The notes beneath the pieces were generated by a model. The model saw only the letters and a program-made list of their open reading frames with translations, made no database searches and had not been told where the DNA came from. Both the position numbers and the translations under genes were made by a program. This document shows, piece by piece, positions 19,375 through 27,666 of a stretch of DNA of 64,000 bases. Position 1 is the first letter of the stretch, and each line of letters begins with the position of its first letter. Source of the stretch: Comamonas sp. SCN 67-35 (lineage in GTDB: Bacteria > Pseudomonadota > Gammaproteobacteria > Burkholderiales > Burkholderiaceae_C); the NCBI GenBank assembly GCA_001725255.1, contig MEFV01000011.1, positions 43,508 to 107,507 on the forward strand, read 5' to 3'.

Positions 19375-20535
19375 TCAGAACGAGCGGGGCAGGCCCAGGA
19401 TGTGCTCGGCCACGTAGCTGTAGATCATGTTGGTCGAGATCGGCGCCACCTGGTACAGGCGTGTCTCGCGGAATTTGCGCTCGATGTCGTATTCGCAGGC
19501 AAAGCCAAAGCCGCCGTGGGTCTGCAGGCAGACGTTGGCCGCTTCCCAGCTGGCCTTGGCCGCCAGGTGCTTGGCCATGTTGGCCTCGGCGCCGGCGTTC
19601 TGGTGGGCGTCGATCTTCTCGCAGGCCTTCCAGCGCATCAGGTTGGCGGCCTCCAGCTCGATGAAGGCATCGGCAATCGGGAACTGCACGCCCTGGTTCT
19701 GGCCGATGGGGCGGTTGAACACCACGCGCTCGTTGGCGTACTTGGTGGCGCGGTCGATGAACCAGTAGCCGTCACCGATGCACTCGGCGGCAATCAGGGT
19801 GCGCTCGGCGTTCAGGCCGTCCAGCAGGGTCTTGAAGCCCTTGCCCTCTTCGCCCAGCAGCGCGTCCTCGGGGATCTCGAGGTTGTCGAAGAACAGCTCG
19901 TTGGTCTCGTGGTTGACCATGTTCAGGATGGGCCGCACGGTGAGGCCGTTGCCAATCGCCTGGTGCAGGTCGATCAGGAAGCACGACAGGCCGTCGGAGC
20001 GCTTCTTCACCTGATCGGCGGGCGTGGTGCGCGCCAGCAGGATCATCAGATCGCTGTGCTGGATGCGCGAGATCCAGACCTTCTGGCCGTTGATGACCCA
20101 GCGGCCATCCTTCTTGACGGCGCTGGTCTTGAGCTTGGTGGTGTCGCTGCCCGTGGTGGGCTCGGTCACGCCCATGGACTGGATGCGCAGCTCGCCCGAG
20201 GCAATCTTGGGCAGGTATTTCTGCTTCTGGGCTTCGCTGCCGCTGCGCACGATGGCGTTCATCACGTACATCTGGCCGTGGCAGGCGCCCGAGTTGCCGC
20301 CGCTGCGGTTGATCTCTTCCATGATGACCGAGGCCTCGGCCATGGTCAGGCCCGATCCGCCGTACTCCTGCGGGATCAGCGCGGCCATCCAGCCGGCCTG
20401 GGTCAGGGCATCGACAAACTCCTCGGGGTAGGCGCGGGCCTCGTCGACCTTGCGGAAGTATTCGTCAGGGTACTGGGCGCACAGAGCGCGCACGGCGTCG
20501 CGGATTTCCTGGTACTGGTCGGGGGGGTGGATCAT
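19375..20535 (-). CDS. Acyl-CoA dehydrogenase
   Basis: This FAD enzyme introduces a 2,3-double bond in an acyl-CoA (about 386 residues from ATG 20535). N-terminal helical, beta (SMGVTEPTTGSDTTKLKT) and C-terminal helical domains are complete. The usual catalytic Glu near the C-terminus (IYEGT in MCAD) is replaced by VAPIST, while NAERTLIAAE (Glu about 244) matches the alternative catalytic position known in isovaleryl- and long-chain acyl-CoA dehydrogenases. An ATG at 20562 would add nine residues encoded within a dispersed repeat, so 20535 is preferred; neither has a strong Shine-Dalgarno. Confidence 0.9.
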   Translation of the reverse strand: MIHPPDQYQEIRDAVRALCAQYPDEYFRKVDEARAYPEEFVDALTQAGWMAALIPQEYGGSGLTMAEASVIMEEINRSGGNSGACHGQMYVMNAIVRSGSEAQKQKYLPKIASGELRIQSMGVTEPTTGSDTTKLKTSAVKKDGRWVINGQKVWISRIQHSDLMILLARTTPADQVKKRSDGLSCFLIDLHQAIGNGLTVRPILNMVNHETNELFFDNLEIPEDALLGEEGKGFKTLLDGLNAERTLIAAECIGDGYWFIDRATKYANERVVFNRPIGQNQGVQFPIADAFIELEAANLMRWKACEKIDAHQNAGAEANMAKHLAAKASWEAANVCLQTHGGFGFACEYDIERKFRETRLYQVAPISTNMIYSYVAEHILGLPRSF

Positions 20536-20539
20536 GGTG

Positions 20540-20585
20540 TTTTGGGAATCTGGCGCTTGCATGGCAAGCGTTGATAGCTATTGAT
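20540..20585 (-). repeat. Dispersed ~46-bp repeat, copy C
   Basis: On the minus strand it reads TCAATAGCTATCAACGCTTG and contains a perfect hairpin CGCTTGC-CAT-GCAAGCG (20554-20570). It separates the hydratase and acyl-CoA dehydrogenase genes and ends just before the dehydrogenase start. It is the most diverged copy. Confidence 0.5.
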
Positions 20586-20595
20586 TTGATAGTTT

Positions 20596-21480
20596 CTAGG
20601 CCAGCGTGGCCGTGCCCTGCATGGTGAGGAACCCCTCGTGGTCCTGCGCCCACAGTTCGATGGTCTTGCCGTCGCTTGAGGGCTTGCCGTGCACGCTGAA
20701 CGGGTGCAGGTCGAAGGCGGGCCGCACGGCGCGGAAGTCGAAGCTCGCGACCCGCGCGCCGGGCAGGCTGCGGCGCAGCAGGTCCAGCAGCAGCGTGGCG
20801 ATCAGCGGGCCGTGCACGATCAGGCCGGGGTAGCCCTCGACCTCGGTCACGTATTGGCGGTCGTAGTGGATGCGGTGGCCGTTGAAGGTCAGCGCCGAGT
20901 AGCGAAACAGCACCACCGCATCGGCCGTGATGGTGCGCGACCACGCGGCCTGACCATCCATTGGCGGCTTTTGCGGCGCGGGTGCCGCCTCGCCGGGCTG
21001 GGCGGCCGAGCGGTAGACGATGTCGTGCTCCTCGGTTAGTGCCAGGCCGTTCTCATTCGAGAAGCGGTGCTCCACCAGCACGAACAGCAGCTCGCCCGAA
21101 CGCCCCGCCTTGTGCTTGACCGACTGGATGGTGGACTGGCGCTGCACCGTCTGGCCCACGCACAGCGGGTTGGCGGCGTCCCAGCGCAGCCGTCCGCCGG
21201 CCCACATGCGGCGCGGCAGCGGCACGGGCGGCAGAAAGCCCCCGCGCTTGGGATGCCCGTCGGGGCCGATCTCGCTCTGGCGCGCATGCGGCAGGAAGTA
21301 CAGCCAGTGCCACAGCGGCGGCACGGCGGTGCCGGCGGCGGGTGCCGGATCGTCGCGGTCCAGCGTGGCCGACAGGGCGGCCACGGGCGTGGCCGTGAGG
21401 GTGTCGCTCAGGGTCTCGCTCTTGCCCTGCCAGGTTTGCAAGTGCGCGAGCTGGGCTGCGTCGATCAGGGTGTCGTTCAT
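20596..21480 (-). CDS. HTD2/FAS1-like hotdog dehydratase (mesaconyl-CoA hydratase-like)
   Basis: This 294-residue double-hotdog protein resembles the HTD2-like family, which includes bacterial mesaconyl-C4-CoA hydratase. Features are an N-terminal hotdog (TAVPPLWHWLYFLP, PLPRRMWAGGRLRW) and a C-terminal one with the hydratase motif YSALTFNGHRIHYDRQYV and YPGLIVHGPLIATLLLDLL. It would hydrate the enoyl-CoA formed by the acyl-CoA dehydrogenase downstream. The start at 21480 (MNDTLIDAAQL) fits the family better than 21558. A long palindrome lies 157 bases upstream. The actual acyl group is not known. Confidence 0.82.
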   Translation of the reverse strand: MNDTLIDAAQLAHLQTWQGKSETLSDTLTATPVAALSATLDRDDPAPAAGTAVPPLWHWLYFLPHARQSEIGPDGHPKRGGFLPPVPLPRRMWAGGRLRWDAANPLCVGQTVQRQSTIQSVKHKAGRSGELLFVLVEHRFSNENGLALTEEHDIVYRSAAQPGEAAPAPQKPPMDGQAAWSRTITADAVVLFRYSALTFNGHRIHYDRQYVTEVEGYPGLIVHGPLIATLLLDLLRRSLPGARVASFDFRAVRPAFDLHPFSVHGKPSSDGKTIELWAQDHEGFLTMQGTATLA

Positions 21481-21636
21481 CGAACGATCGTCCGCCCTGG
21501 CGGACCGGCGCGCAATCCGTGTTTGTGAAAGCACGCCTTCGGCACACTTGAAGGCCACCGTCCCTTGCGTGCGCGGATGGCGCGGTACGGTGAGGCACTC
21601 TTTAAAAGTGAGCGGCTTGCGCCTTGTCGCAGACTG

Positions 21637-21660
21637 TTTCGGATATCTTCATATCCGAAA
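21637..21660. promoter_or_regulatory. 24-bp palindrome upstream of the CoA-ester operon
   Basis: TTTCGGATAT-CTTC-ATATCCGAAA is a perfect 10-bp inverted repeat in the gap between the LysR gene and the hydratase gene. No T-run follows on the minus strand, so it looks more like an operator than a terminator, probably for the adjacent LysR protein. It has the T-N11-A core expected of LysR-type sites. Confidence 0.5.
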
Positions 21661-21703
21661 TTGTTTTCCAGAGAGCGCTGAGTGCTATCTCGGAAGTAGC
21701 GTA

Positions 21704-22627
21704 TTACCCGATTCGCAGCGTCCCTTGCGCATCGGCCACGAGCAGTTCCACCAGCTCGCGGGCGAAGGAGGGCAGGGCGTCGAGGCTGCGCACGCAGATC
21801 TGCATCTCGCGCACCGCCCAGTCGTCGGACAGCGGCACGAGGGCGATGCGCATCGCCTGCGCGTGGCGGCGGGCGGCCGATTCGGGCAACACGCCCACGC
21901 CCACGCCGGACTCGATCATGCGGCAGGCGGTCTCGAAGTTGCCCACCTGGATGCGCAGCCGGATCGGGCGGTGCAACTGGTCGCTGGCCTGGCGCAGGAA
22001 GGCGTGGATGGCCATCGATTCGTGCAGGCCGATCTGCTCCAGCGCCAGCGTGTCGGCGAAGGCGATCTGCGCCTGGCCGTCCAGCGTGTGGCCACGCGGC
22101 ACCACCAGCACCAGGCGGTCGCGGCGGTAGGGCAGGGTCTGCAGGCTCTCGGTGCGCACCAGGCCGGCGACGATGCCGATGTCCGTCTGCCCCTCGGTCA
22201 CGGCACGCACGATGTCGTGCGACGGGCGCTCGCGCAGGTCGATGTTCACGTCCGGGTTGCGGCTCAGGTAGTGGCGCAGCACCGGCGGCAGGAACTCGCC
22301 CAGCGAGGTGGTGTTGGCGAACACGCGCACGTGGCCCTTGATGCCGCGCACGTATTCCTGCATGTCGCCGCGCAGGTGCTCGAGCTGGCCCAGCACGATG
22401 CGGGCGTGCGTGACGAAGGCCTGGCCGGGCGGTGTCAGCGTCACGCCCTGGCTGGTGCGGTACAGCAGCTTGGTGCCCATGCTCTCTTCCAGGTTCTTGA
22501 CGCGCGTGCTCGCCGCCGGCAGGGAGATGAAGGACAGCTCGGCGCCGCGCGTCATGCTGTTGGCGTCGGCGATGTGCGTCATCAGGCGCAGGTCCACAAG
22601 GTCGAAGTGCATGGCCATGCGGGCCAT
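21704..22627 (-). CDS. LysR-family transcriptional regulator
   Basis: This 307-residue LysR-type regulator has a winged helix-turn-helix at ~8-65 (FDLVDLRLMTHIADANSMTRG, LPAASTRVKNLEESMGTKLL) and a periplasmic-binding-like effector domain from ~95 (IKGHVRVFANTTSLGEFLPP, ESGVGVGVLPESAARRH). It is co-oriented with and upstream of the hydratase/dehydrogenase/CoA-transferase/MmgE set, which it probably controls via the palindrome at 21637-21660. Three close in-frame ATGs (22627, 22618, 22612) make the exact start uncertain. Confidence 0.9.
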   Translation of the reverse strand: MARMAMHFDLVDLRLMTHIADANSMTRGAELSFISLPAASTRVKNLEESMGTKLLYRTSQGVTLTPPGQAFVTHARIVLGQLEHLRGDMQEYVRGIKGHVRVFANTTSLGEFLPPVLRHYLSRNPDVNIDLRERPSHDIVRAVTEGQTDIGIVAGLVRTESLQTLPYRRDRLVLVVPRGHTLDGQAQIAFADTLALEQIGLHESMAIHAFLRQASDQLHRPIRLRIQVGNFETACRMIESGVGVGVLPESAARRHAQAMRIALVPLSDDWAVREMQICVRSLDALPSFARELVELLVADAQGTLRIG

Positions 22628-22703
22628 TGTAGAAACGCCGGCCGCCGCGGGCGGCGCAGGCGCATCGGGCGCGGGCGTCTGCCCTCGGCCCCGGTGTGCC
22701 GCG

Positions 22704-24452
22704 CTAGCCCTTGGGCTCCTCGTGCATCTTCTTGAAGTGCATCAGCCCCGGCGCCCACATGTGCTTGACCGGGTCCACGTCCACGTGCACGACGGCGCAC
22801 TTGCCGCTGGCCAGCGCCCGCTCCAGCGCCGGCTTGAGTTCGCGCGGGTCCGAGACGCGCTCGCCGTGCGCGCCCATGGAGCGGGCCAGCGCGTCGAACT
22901 GAATCTCGCCCAGATCCGCCTTGATGGTCTCCTCAGGGCCCAGGTGCTTGAGCAGCAGCGTCTTGATGGGCCGCAGCATGAACTGCTGGTTCATCTTCAC
23001 CATGCCCCACTGGCGGTCGCTCAGCACGATGTAGATCACCTGCGCGTGGTTGCGCACCGCGGTTTCCACCTCCTGCGGGTGAAAGCCGAAGGCGCCGTCG
23101 CCGATGATGCAGCACACGGGCCTGCCCGGCAGCGCAATGGCCGCGCCTACGGCCTGCGACATGCCCGCGCCCAGCATGCCGAACTTGAAGGTCGAGACGA
23201 TGCGGTTGGGCACGAGCGCGCGGTGGTAGAACATGGCCCAGATCGTGGCGTTGCCGCCGTCGGCCACGAGCACGCTGTCCCTGGGAAAGACTTCGCCGCA
23301 GACCGCGCCGATGTGCGCCGGATGCATGGGCGTGGCCATGTCGGCCAGCGCCTTGTCCCATTTGGCGCGCTCGCCCTGCATGGCGCGGGCGTAGTCGGCG
23401 TTGCGCGTGCGCCGCTGCTGCAGCGGCATGCGCTCGACGCGGGTCCGCAGCGCCTCGGCGAGCTGGCGCAGGAACTGCCGCGCGTCGGCCACGATGGGCA
23501 GGTCGGCGGGTTTGTTCAGGCCGATGAGCTCGCCGTCGATGTCCACCTGGATGGTTTTTTGCTGAGTTGGATCGCGCCAGTAGGGCGGTCTTCCCCACCA
23601 GTCGGTTTCGCCCACGCGCGAGCCGATGATCAAGGCCACGTCGGCGTTGTTGCGCACCAGGTGATTGACCGTCACGTGCGGCATGGGGATGGCCAGCGGT
23701 GAATCCTCGGACAGCACGCCGCGCGCGGCCCAGCTGGTGGTGACGGGCGCCTGCAGCAGCTCGGCCACGCGCGCCAGCTCCTCGAACGCCCCCGCGTGGA
23801 TCACGCCGCTGCCCGCATGGATCATGGGCAGCTGCGCCTGCGCCAGCCAGTCGGCCGCCTGCTGCACCTGCTCAGCGCCGGCCGCGAGCGGCATCACGTT
23901 GCGGTACTGGTGCGGCGCCCACGGGGCGGGCGCGGCGGCCTTGCCGTTCATGATGGTCTCGGGCACGTCCAGATGCACCACGCCGGGGCGGCCGAGCCAG
24001 CTCTTGCGCAGCGCCTTGCGGGCCAGCTCCGGCACGCGATCGAAGCTGGAGACGGCGGCGCTCCATTTGGCGATCTTCGAGATCACGCCGCTCTGGTCGA
24101 AGCACTGGTAGGCGCCGCCGCGGTCCGGGTACATGATGCTGGGGCGGCGCGCGCTGGTGATGGCCAGCACCCGGTTGCCCTCGCCCTGTTCCACGACCAG
24201 GCCGGGCAGCAGGTTGGCCACGCCCGGGCCGTTGCTGGCCATGCATACCCCGAGCTTGCCGGTCAGGCGCGCATACGCACCCGCCATGTGCGCGGCGCAG
24301 CTTTCGTGGCGCGGCGTGATGATTTCCATGCCGAGGCGGTGCAGCGCCTCGTAAAAGCCGAAGTAGGTGCCGTCGATGATGCCGAAGACCTTTTCCACGC
24401 CTTCGGCGCGCAGCATGCGCGCGAGGACTTCGCCACCCGAGATTTCTGCCAT
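22704..24452 (-). CDS. Thiamine-diphosphate-dependent enzyme (acetolactate-synthase-like)
   Basis: This 582-residue enzyme of the ThDP superfamily has all three domains: N-terminal pyrimidine-binding (EGVEKVFGIIDGTYFGFYEA, with the activating Glu in ITPRHESCAAHMAGAYAR), central, and C-terminal pyrophosphate-binding (CCIIGDGAFGFHPQEVETAV). The usual final Asn of the GDG-x-NN motif reads Asp (VLSDRQWGM). It is annotated as acetolactate-synthase-like, but no regulatory subunit is adjacent, so a catabolic decarboxylase or carboligase is more likely. The start at 24452 follows GGAGACAAGC. It is divergent from an IclR regulator. Confidence 0.85.
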   Translation of the reverse strand: MAEISGGEVLARMLRAEGVEKVFGIIDGTYFGFYEALHRLGMEIITPRHESCAAHMAGAYARLTGKLGVCMASNGPGVANLLPGLVVEQGEGNRVLAITSARRPSIMYPDRGGAYQCFDQSGVISKIAKWSAAVSSFDRVPELARKALRKSWLGRPGVVHLDVPETIMNGKAAAPAPWAPHQYRNVMPLAAGAEQVQQAADWLAQAQLPMIHAGSGVIHAGAFEELARVAELLQAPVTTSWAARGVLSEDSPLAIPMPHVTVNHLVRNNADVALIIGSRVGETDWWGRPPYWRDPTQQKTIQVDIDGELIGLNKPADLPIVADARQFLRQLAEALRTRVERMPLQQRRTRNADYARAMQGERAKWDKALADMATPMHPAHIGAVCGEVFPRDSVLVADGGNATIWAMFYHRALVPNRIVSTFKFGMLGAGMSQAVGAAIALPGRPVCCIIGDGAFGFHPQEVETAVRNHAQVIYIVLSDRQWGMVKMNQQFMLRPIKTLLLKHLGPEETIKADLGEIQFDALARSMGAHGERVSDPRELKPALERALASGKCAVVHVDVDPVKHMWAPGLMHFKKMHEEPKG

Positions 24453-24534
24453 GCTTGTCTCCTGTCGTGTTGCGTGTTTCGGTGCGCCGCCCTGCATCGG
24501 TGCCTGCGGGCGGTGTGCAAACGGCATGATGGCT

Positions 24535-24549
24535 TGAAATCATTTTTCA
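24535..24549. promoter_or_regulatory. IclR-type operator-like inverted repeat
   Basis: TGAAA-TCATT-TTTCA is a perfect 5-5-5 inverted repeat in the 145-base gap between the divergent ThDP-enzyme and IclR genes. Its form resembles known IclR-family sites (GGAAA-N5-TTTCC-like). A second half-site pair (ATTTCATTTTCA near 24570) is present. Confidence 0.45.
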
Positions 24550-24597
24550 TGCAATCATGGAACTCGATATTTCATTTTCAGTTGATTTTGGACAAAT

Positions 24598-25368
24598 ATG
24601 GTGACAGACCCTTCATCGGCAGCGCTGCGCGCGATTGCGGTGCTGGAAGCGGTGGCAGGCGCGCCGGGGGCGCAGACGCTGAGCGATCTCATGGCGGCCA
24701 CGGGCCTGGCCAAGCCGACCGCGCACCGCATCGCGCATCTGCTGGAGGACGCCGGTCTGCTGGTGCGCGAGCCCGACGGCAAGCGCTACGCGCCCGGGCC
24801 GCGCCTGTCGGCCATGGCGCTGCAGGTGCTGGCGGGCAGCCACTGGAACGCGCCGCGCCACGCCATCCTGCAGTCGCTGGTGCAGCGGCTGGGCGAGACC
24901 TGCAACCTCACCATGCTCGACGGCGCGCAGGTGGTGTACCTCGATCGGGTGGAGACGCAGTGGCCGCTGCGCCTGAGCTTTCAGCCCGGCTCGCGCGTGC
25001 CCGCGCACGCCAGCGCCAGCGGCAAGCTGCTGCTGGCCCTGCTGCCCGCGCGCGAGCGCCAGCGCATCCTCGAGCGGCTGCCGCTGCAGCGCTTCACCGC
25101 CGCCACGATCACGCAGGCGCAGGCGCTGCACGAAGAGCTGGTGCGGATACGCAAGAGCCGCGTGGGGCGCGACAGCGAGGAATACCTCGATGGCACGGTC
25201 TGCGTGGCCGTGCCGGTGGAGGACGGGGCACTGCGCGTTCCAGCGGCGCTCGCCGTGCATGCGCCTCTGCCCCGCATGAGCCTGGAGCAGGCCATGGGCC
25301 ACGTGCCGCTGCTGCGCGAGGCGGCGGCGCAGCTGGCGCACACGTTTTCCCTCGGCGGGCCTTCTTAA
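24598..25368 (+). CDS. IclR-family transcriptional regulator
   Basis: This 256-residue regulator has a winged helix-turn-helix at ~10-70 (TLSDLMAATGLAKPTAHRIA) and an IclR effector domain at ~80-250 (VPAHASASGKLLLALL, DSEEYLDGTVCVAVPV). It probably controls the divergent ThDP-enzyme gene. The effector is unknown. Its composition matches the high-GC core, unlike the other IclR gene at 15892. Confidence 0.92.
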   Translation: MVTDPSSAALRAIAVLEAVAGAPGAQTLSDLMAATGLAKPTAHRIAHLLEDAGLLVREPDGKRYAPGPRLSAMALQVLAGSHWNAPRHAILQSLVQRLGETCNLTMLDGAQVVYLDRVETQWPLRLSFQPGSRVPAHASASGKLLLALLPARERQRILERLPLQRFTAATITQAQALHEELVRIRKSRVGRDSEEYLDGTVCVAVPVEDGALRVPAALAVHAPLPRMSLEQAMGHVPLLREAAAQLAHTFSLGGPS

Positions 25369-25434
25369 GATTCCTCTAAGCCGGCGCTCGCACACTGCCT
25401 TTCCATCGAAGCGATTCCCTCGGAAAGGCACACC

Positions 25435-26967
25435 ATGAACTCCCTGATTTCCACCCCGCGCCGCCTCGTCGCGGCCCTGCTGGCCGCGGGCGTGCTGGGC
25501 GCCACGGGCGCCGGGCTGATGACGGCGCGCACGGCGCACGCGTTCTCCTTCGGCGAGTCGGCCCCCGCGGCCGCCGCCACCACCTCTGCGCCGGCCGCCG
25601 CGCCAGCCTTGATCACGCTGCCCGATTTTTCGCAGATCACACAGCGCTATGGCGCGGCGGTGGTCAACATCAGCGTGAGCGGCATGCGCAACGTCTCGGA
25701 CACCGGCAGCGGTGGCGATTCCGGCGCGGCGTCGCGCCAGGGCCAGGGTCCGCAGATCGATCCGGACGATCCGTTCGCGCCGTTCTTCCGCTATTTCGGT
25801 GTTCCCAATGGCGGGCGTGGCGGCCCGCAGATCCAGCAGCCGATGCGCGGTGAGGGCTCGGGCTTCATCATCGACCCCAATGGCATCGTGTTGACCAACG
25901 CGCACGTGGTCAAGGGGGCCGACCGGGTGACGGTCAAGCTCACCGACCGGCGCGAATTCAGGGCCAAGGTGCTGGGCTCCGATCCCAAGACCGACATCGC
26001 GGTGCTCAAGATCGACGCCACTGGCCTGCCCACGGTGAAGCTGGGCAATTCCAACGACGTCAAGGTCGGCGAATGGGTGCTGGCGATCGGCTCGCCCTTC
26101 GGTTTCGAGAATTCCGTGACGGCGGGCGTGGTCAGCGCCAAGGGGCGCACGCTGCCGGACGACAGCTACGTGCCCTTCATCCAGTCCGACGCGGCGGTGA
26201 ACCCGGGCAATTCCGGCGGGCCGCTGTTCAACACGCGCGGCGAGGTGGTGGGCATCAACTCGCAGATCTACAGCCGCACGGGCGGCTATCAGGGCGTTTC
26301 GTTCGCCATCCCGATCGAGGTAGCCACACACGTGGAGCAGCAGATCATCAAGACCGGCAAGGTCGAGCATGCGCGCCTGGGCGTGACGGTGCAGGGCGTG
26401 AACCAGACGTTCGCCAATTCCTTCAAGCTGCCCAGGCCCGAAGGTGCGCTCGTGGCCAACGTCGATGACAACGGCCCGGCGGCCAAGGCGGGCCTGAAGA
26501 CGGGCGACGTGATTCTCAAGATCAACGGCGAGCCCGTCGTCACCTCGGGCGACCTGCCGGCCTACATCGGCCAGTCGCTGCCGGGCCAGAAGGTGCAGCT
26601 CGACGTCTGGCGCGACGGCGCGGCCAAGACCCTCGTGGCCACGCTGGGCAATGCCAGTGACAAGAGCGGCAAGGTCGCGCAGGCCGACGGCGGCGTGAAA
26701 AAGGGCCAGCTCGGCCTGGTACTGCGGCCGCTGCAGTCGCAGGAAGCGCGCGAGGCGGGTGTGGACCATGGCCTGCTGATCGAGGATGTGCGCGGCCCGG
26801 CGGCGCTGGCGGGCGTGCAGGGCGGCGACGTGCTGCTGGCGATCAATGGCATGCCGGTCAGGAGCATGGACCAGGTGCGCGCGGCCATGGACAAATCGGG
26901 CAAGTCGGTGGCGCTCTTGATCGAGCGCGACGGCGACAAGATCTTCGTGCCCGTGAACATCGGTTGA
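25435..26967 (+). CDS. degP: Do-family (DegP/HtrA/MucD) periplasmic serine protease
   Basis: This periplasmic quality-control protease/chaperone has 510 residues. A signal peptide spans ~1-36 (cleavage near ARTAHA-FSF), followed by an Ala/Pro-rich linker. The trypsin-like domain has catalytic His157 (LTNAHVVKG), Asp187 (KTDIAVLK) and Ser260 (NPGNSGGPLF). PDZ1 (~300-390) and PDZ2 (~415-510) follow. The ~30-residue Gly/Gln-rich loop before the protease domain (about 90-130) corresponds to the LA loop. The downstream response regulator starts 42 bases later, so the protease is likely part of an envelope-stress unit. Confidence 0.95.
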   Translation: MNSLISTPRRLVAALLAAGVLGATGAGLMTARTAHAFSFGESAPAAAATTSAPAAAPALITLPDFSQITQRYGAAVVNISVSGMRNVSDTGSGGDSGAASRQGQGPQIDPDDPFAPFFRYFGVPNGGRGGPQIQQPMRGEGSGFIIDPNGIVLTNAHVVKGADRVTVKLTDRREFRAKVLGSDPKTDIAVLKIDATGLPTVKLGNSNDVKVGEWVLAIGSPFGFENSVTAGVVSAKGRTLPDDSYVPFIQSDAAVNPGNSGGPLFNTRGEVVGINSQIYSRTGGYQGVSFAIPIEVATHVEQQIIKTGKVEHARLGVTVQGVNQTFANSFKLPRPEGALVANVDDNGPAAKAGLKTGDVILKINGEPVVTSGDLPAYIGQSLPGQKVQLDVWRDGAAKTLVATLGNASDKSGKVAQADGGVKKGQLGLVLRPLQSQEAREAGVDHGLLIEDVRGPAALAGVQGGDVLLAINGMPVRSMDQVRAAMDKSGKSVALLIERDGDKIFVPVNIG

Positions 26968-27009
26968 CACGCAGCGATGCGAAGGCGCATGGCTTATCCT
27001 CTGACGGCC

Positions 27010-27666
27010 ATGCGCCTTTTGCTTGTCGAAGACGATGCCATGATCGGCGAAGCCGTGCACGATCTGCTGCGCGAGCAGGACTATGCGGTCGACTGGGCGC
27101 GCGATGGCGTGCAGGCCGATGCGGCGCTGGCCGCGCAGGGCTACGACCTGGTGCTGCTCGACCTGGGTCTGCCGGGGCGCGATGGCCTCGCGGTGCTGCG
27201 CGGCCTGCGTGCCCGGCGCGACCGCACGCCGGTGCTGATCGCCACGGCGCGCGACGGCGTGGCCGAGCGCATCGAGGGGCTGGATGCAGGGGCCGACGAT
27301 TACGTGCTCAAACCCTACGACCTCGATGAGCTGCTCGCGCGCATCCGCGCGCTGCTGCGCCGCGCGGCTGGGCGCGCCGAGCCGGTGTACGAGCACAAGG
27401 GCGTCACGATCAACCCCGCGACGCGCGAGGTCACGGTACAGGGCCGGCCGGTGGTGCTCTCGGCGCGCGAGTGGGCGGTGCTCGAACCGCTGATCGCTCG
27501 CCCGGGCCTGGTGCTCTCGCGCCAGCAACTCGAAGACAAGCTCTACGGCTGGGGCGAGGAGATCGGCAGCAACGCGGTGGAAGTCTTCATTCACGGCCTG
27601 CGCAAAAAGCTCGGCGCCGCGCTCGTGCTGAATGTGCGCGGCGTCGGCTACATGGTGCCCAAATGA
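27010..27666 (+). CDS. OmpR/PhoB-type response regulator (QseB/PmrA-like)
   Basis: The response regulator of a two-component system has 218 residues. The receiver domain includes acidic residues ED at 8-9, the phospho-acceptor Asp51 (LVLLDLGLPGRDG) and the conserved Lys in YVLKPYDLDELLARI. The C-terminal winged helix (~125-218) ends LRKKLGAALVLNVRGVGYM. The start at 27010 (MRLLLVEDD) is the family start; an ATG at 26977 would add eleven residues. Its stop overlaps the kinase start (ATGA). Confidence 0.94.
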   Translation: MRLLLVEDDAMIGEAVHDLLREQDYAVDWARDGVQADAALAAQGYDLVLLDLGLPGRDGLAVLRGLRARRDRTPVLIATARDGVAERIEGLDAGADDYVLKPYDLDELLARIRALLRRAAGRAEPVYEHKGVTINPATREVTVQGRPVVLSAREWAVLEPLIARPGLVLSRQQLEDKLYGWGEEIGSNAVEVFIHGLRKKLGAALVLNVRGVGYMVPK

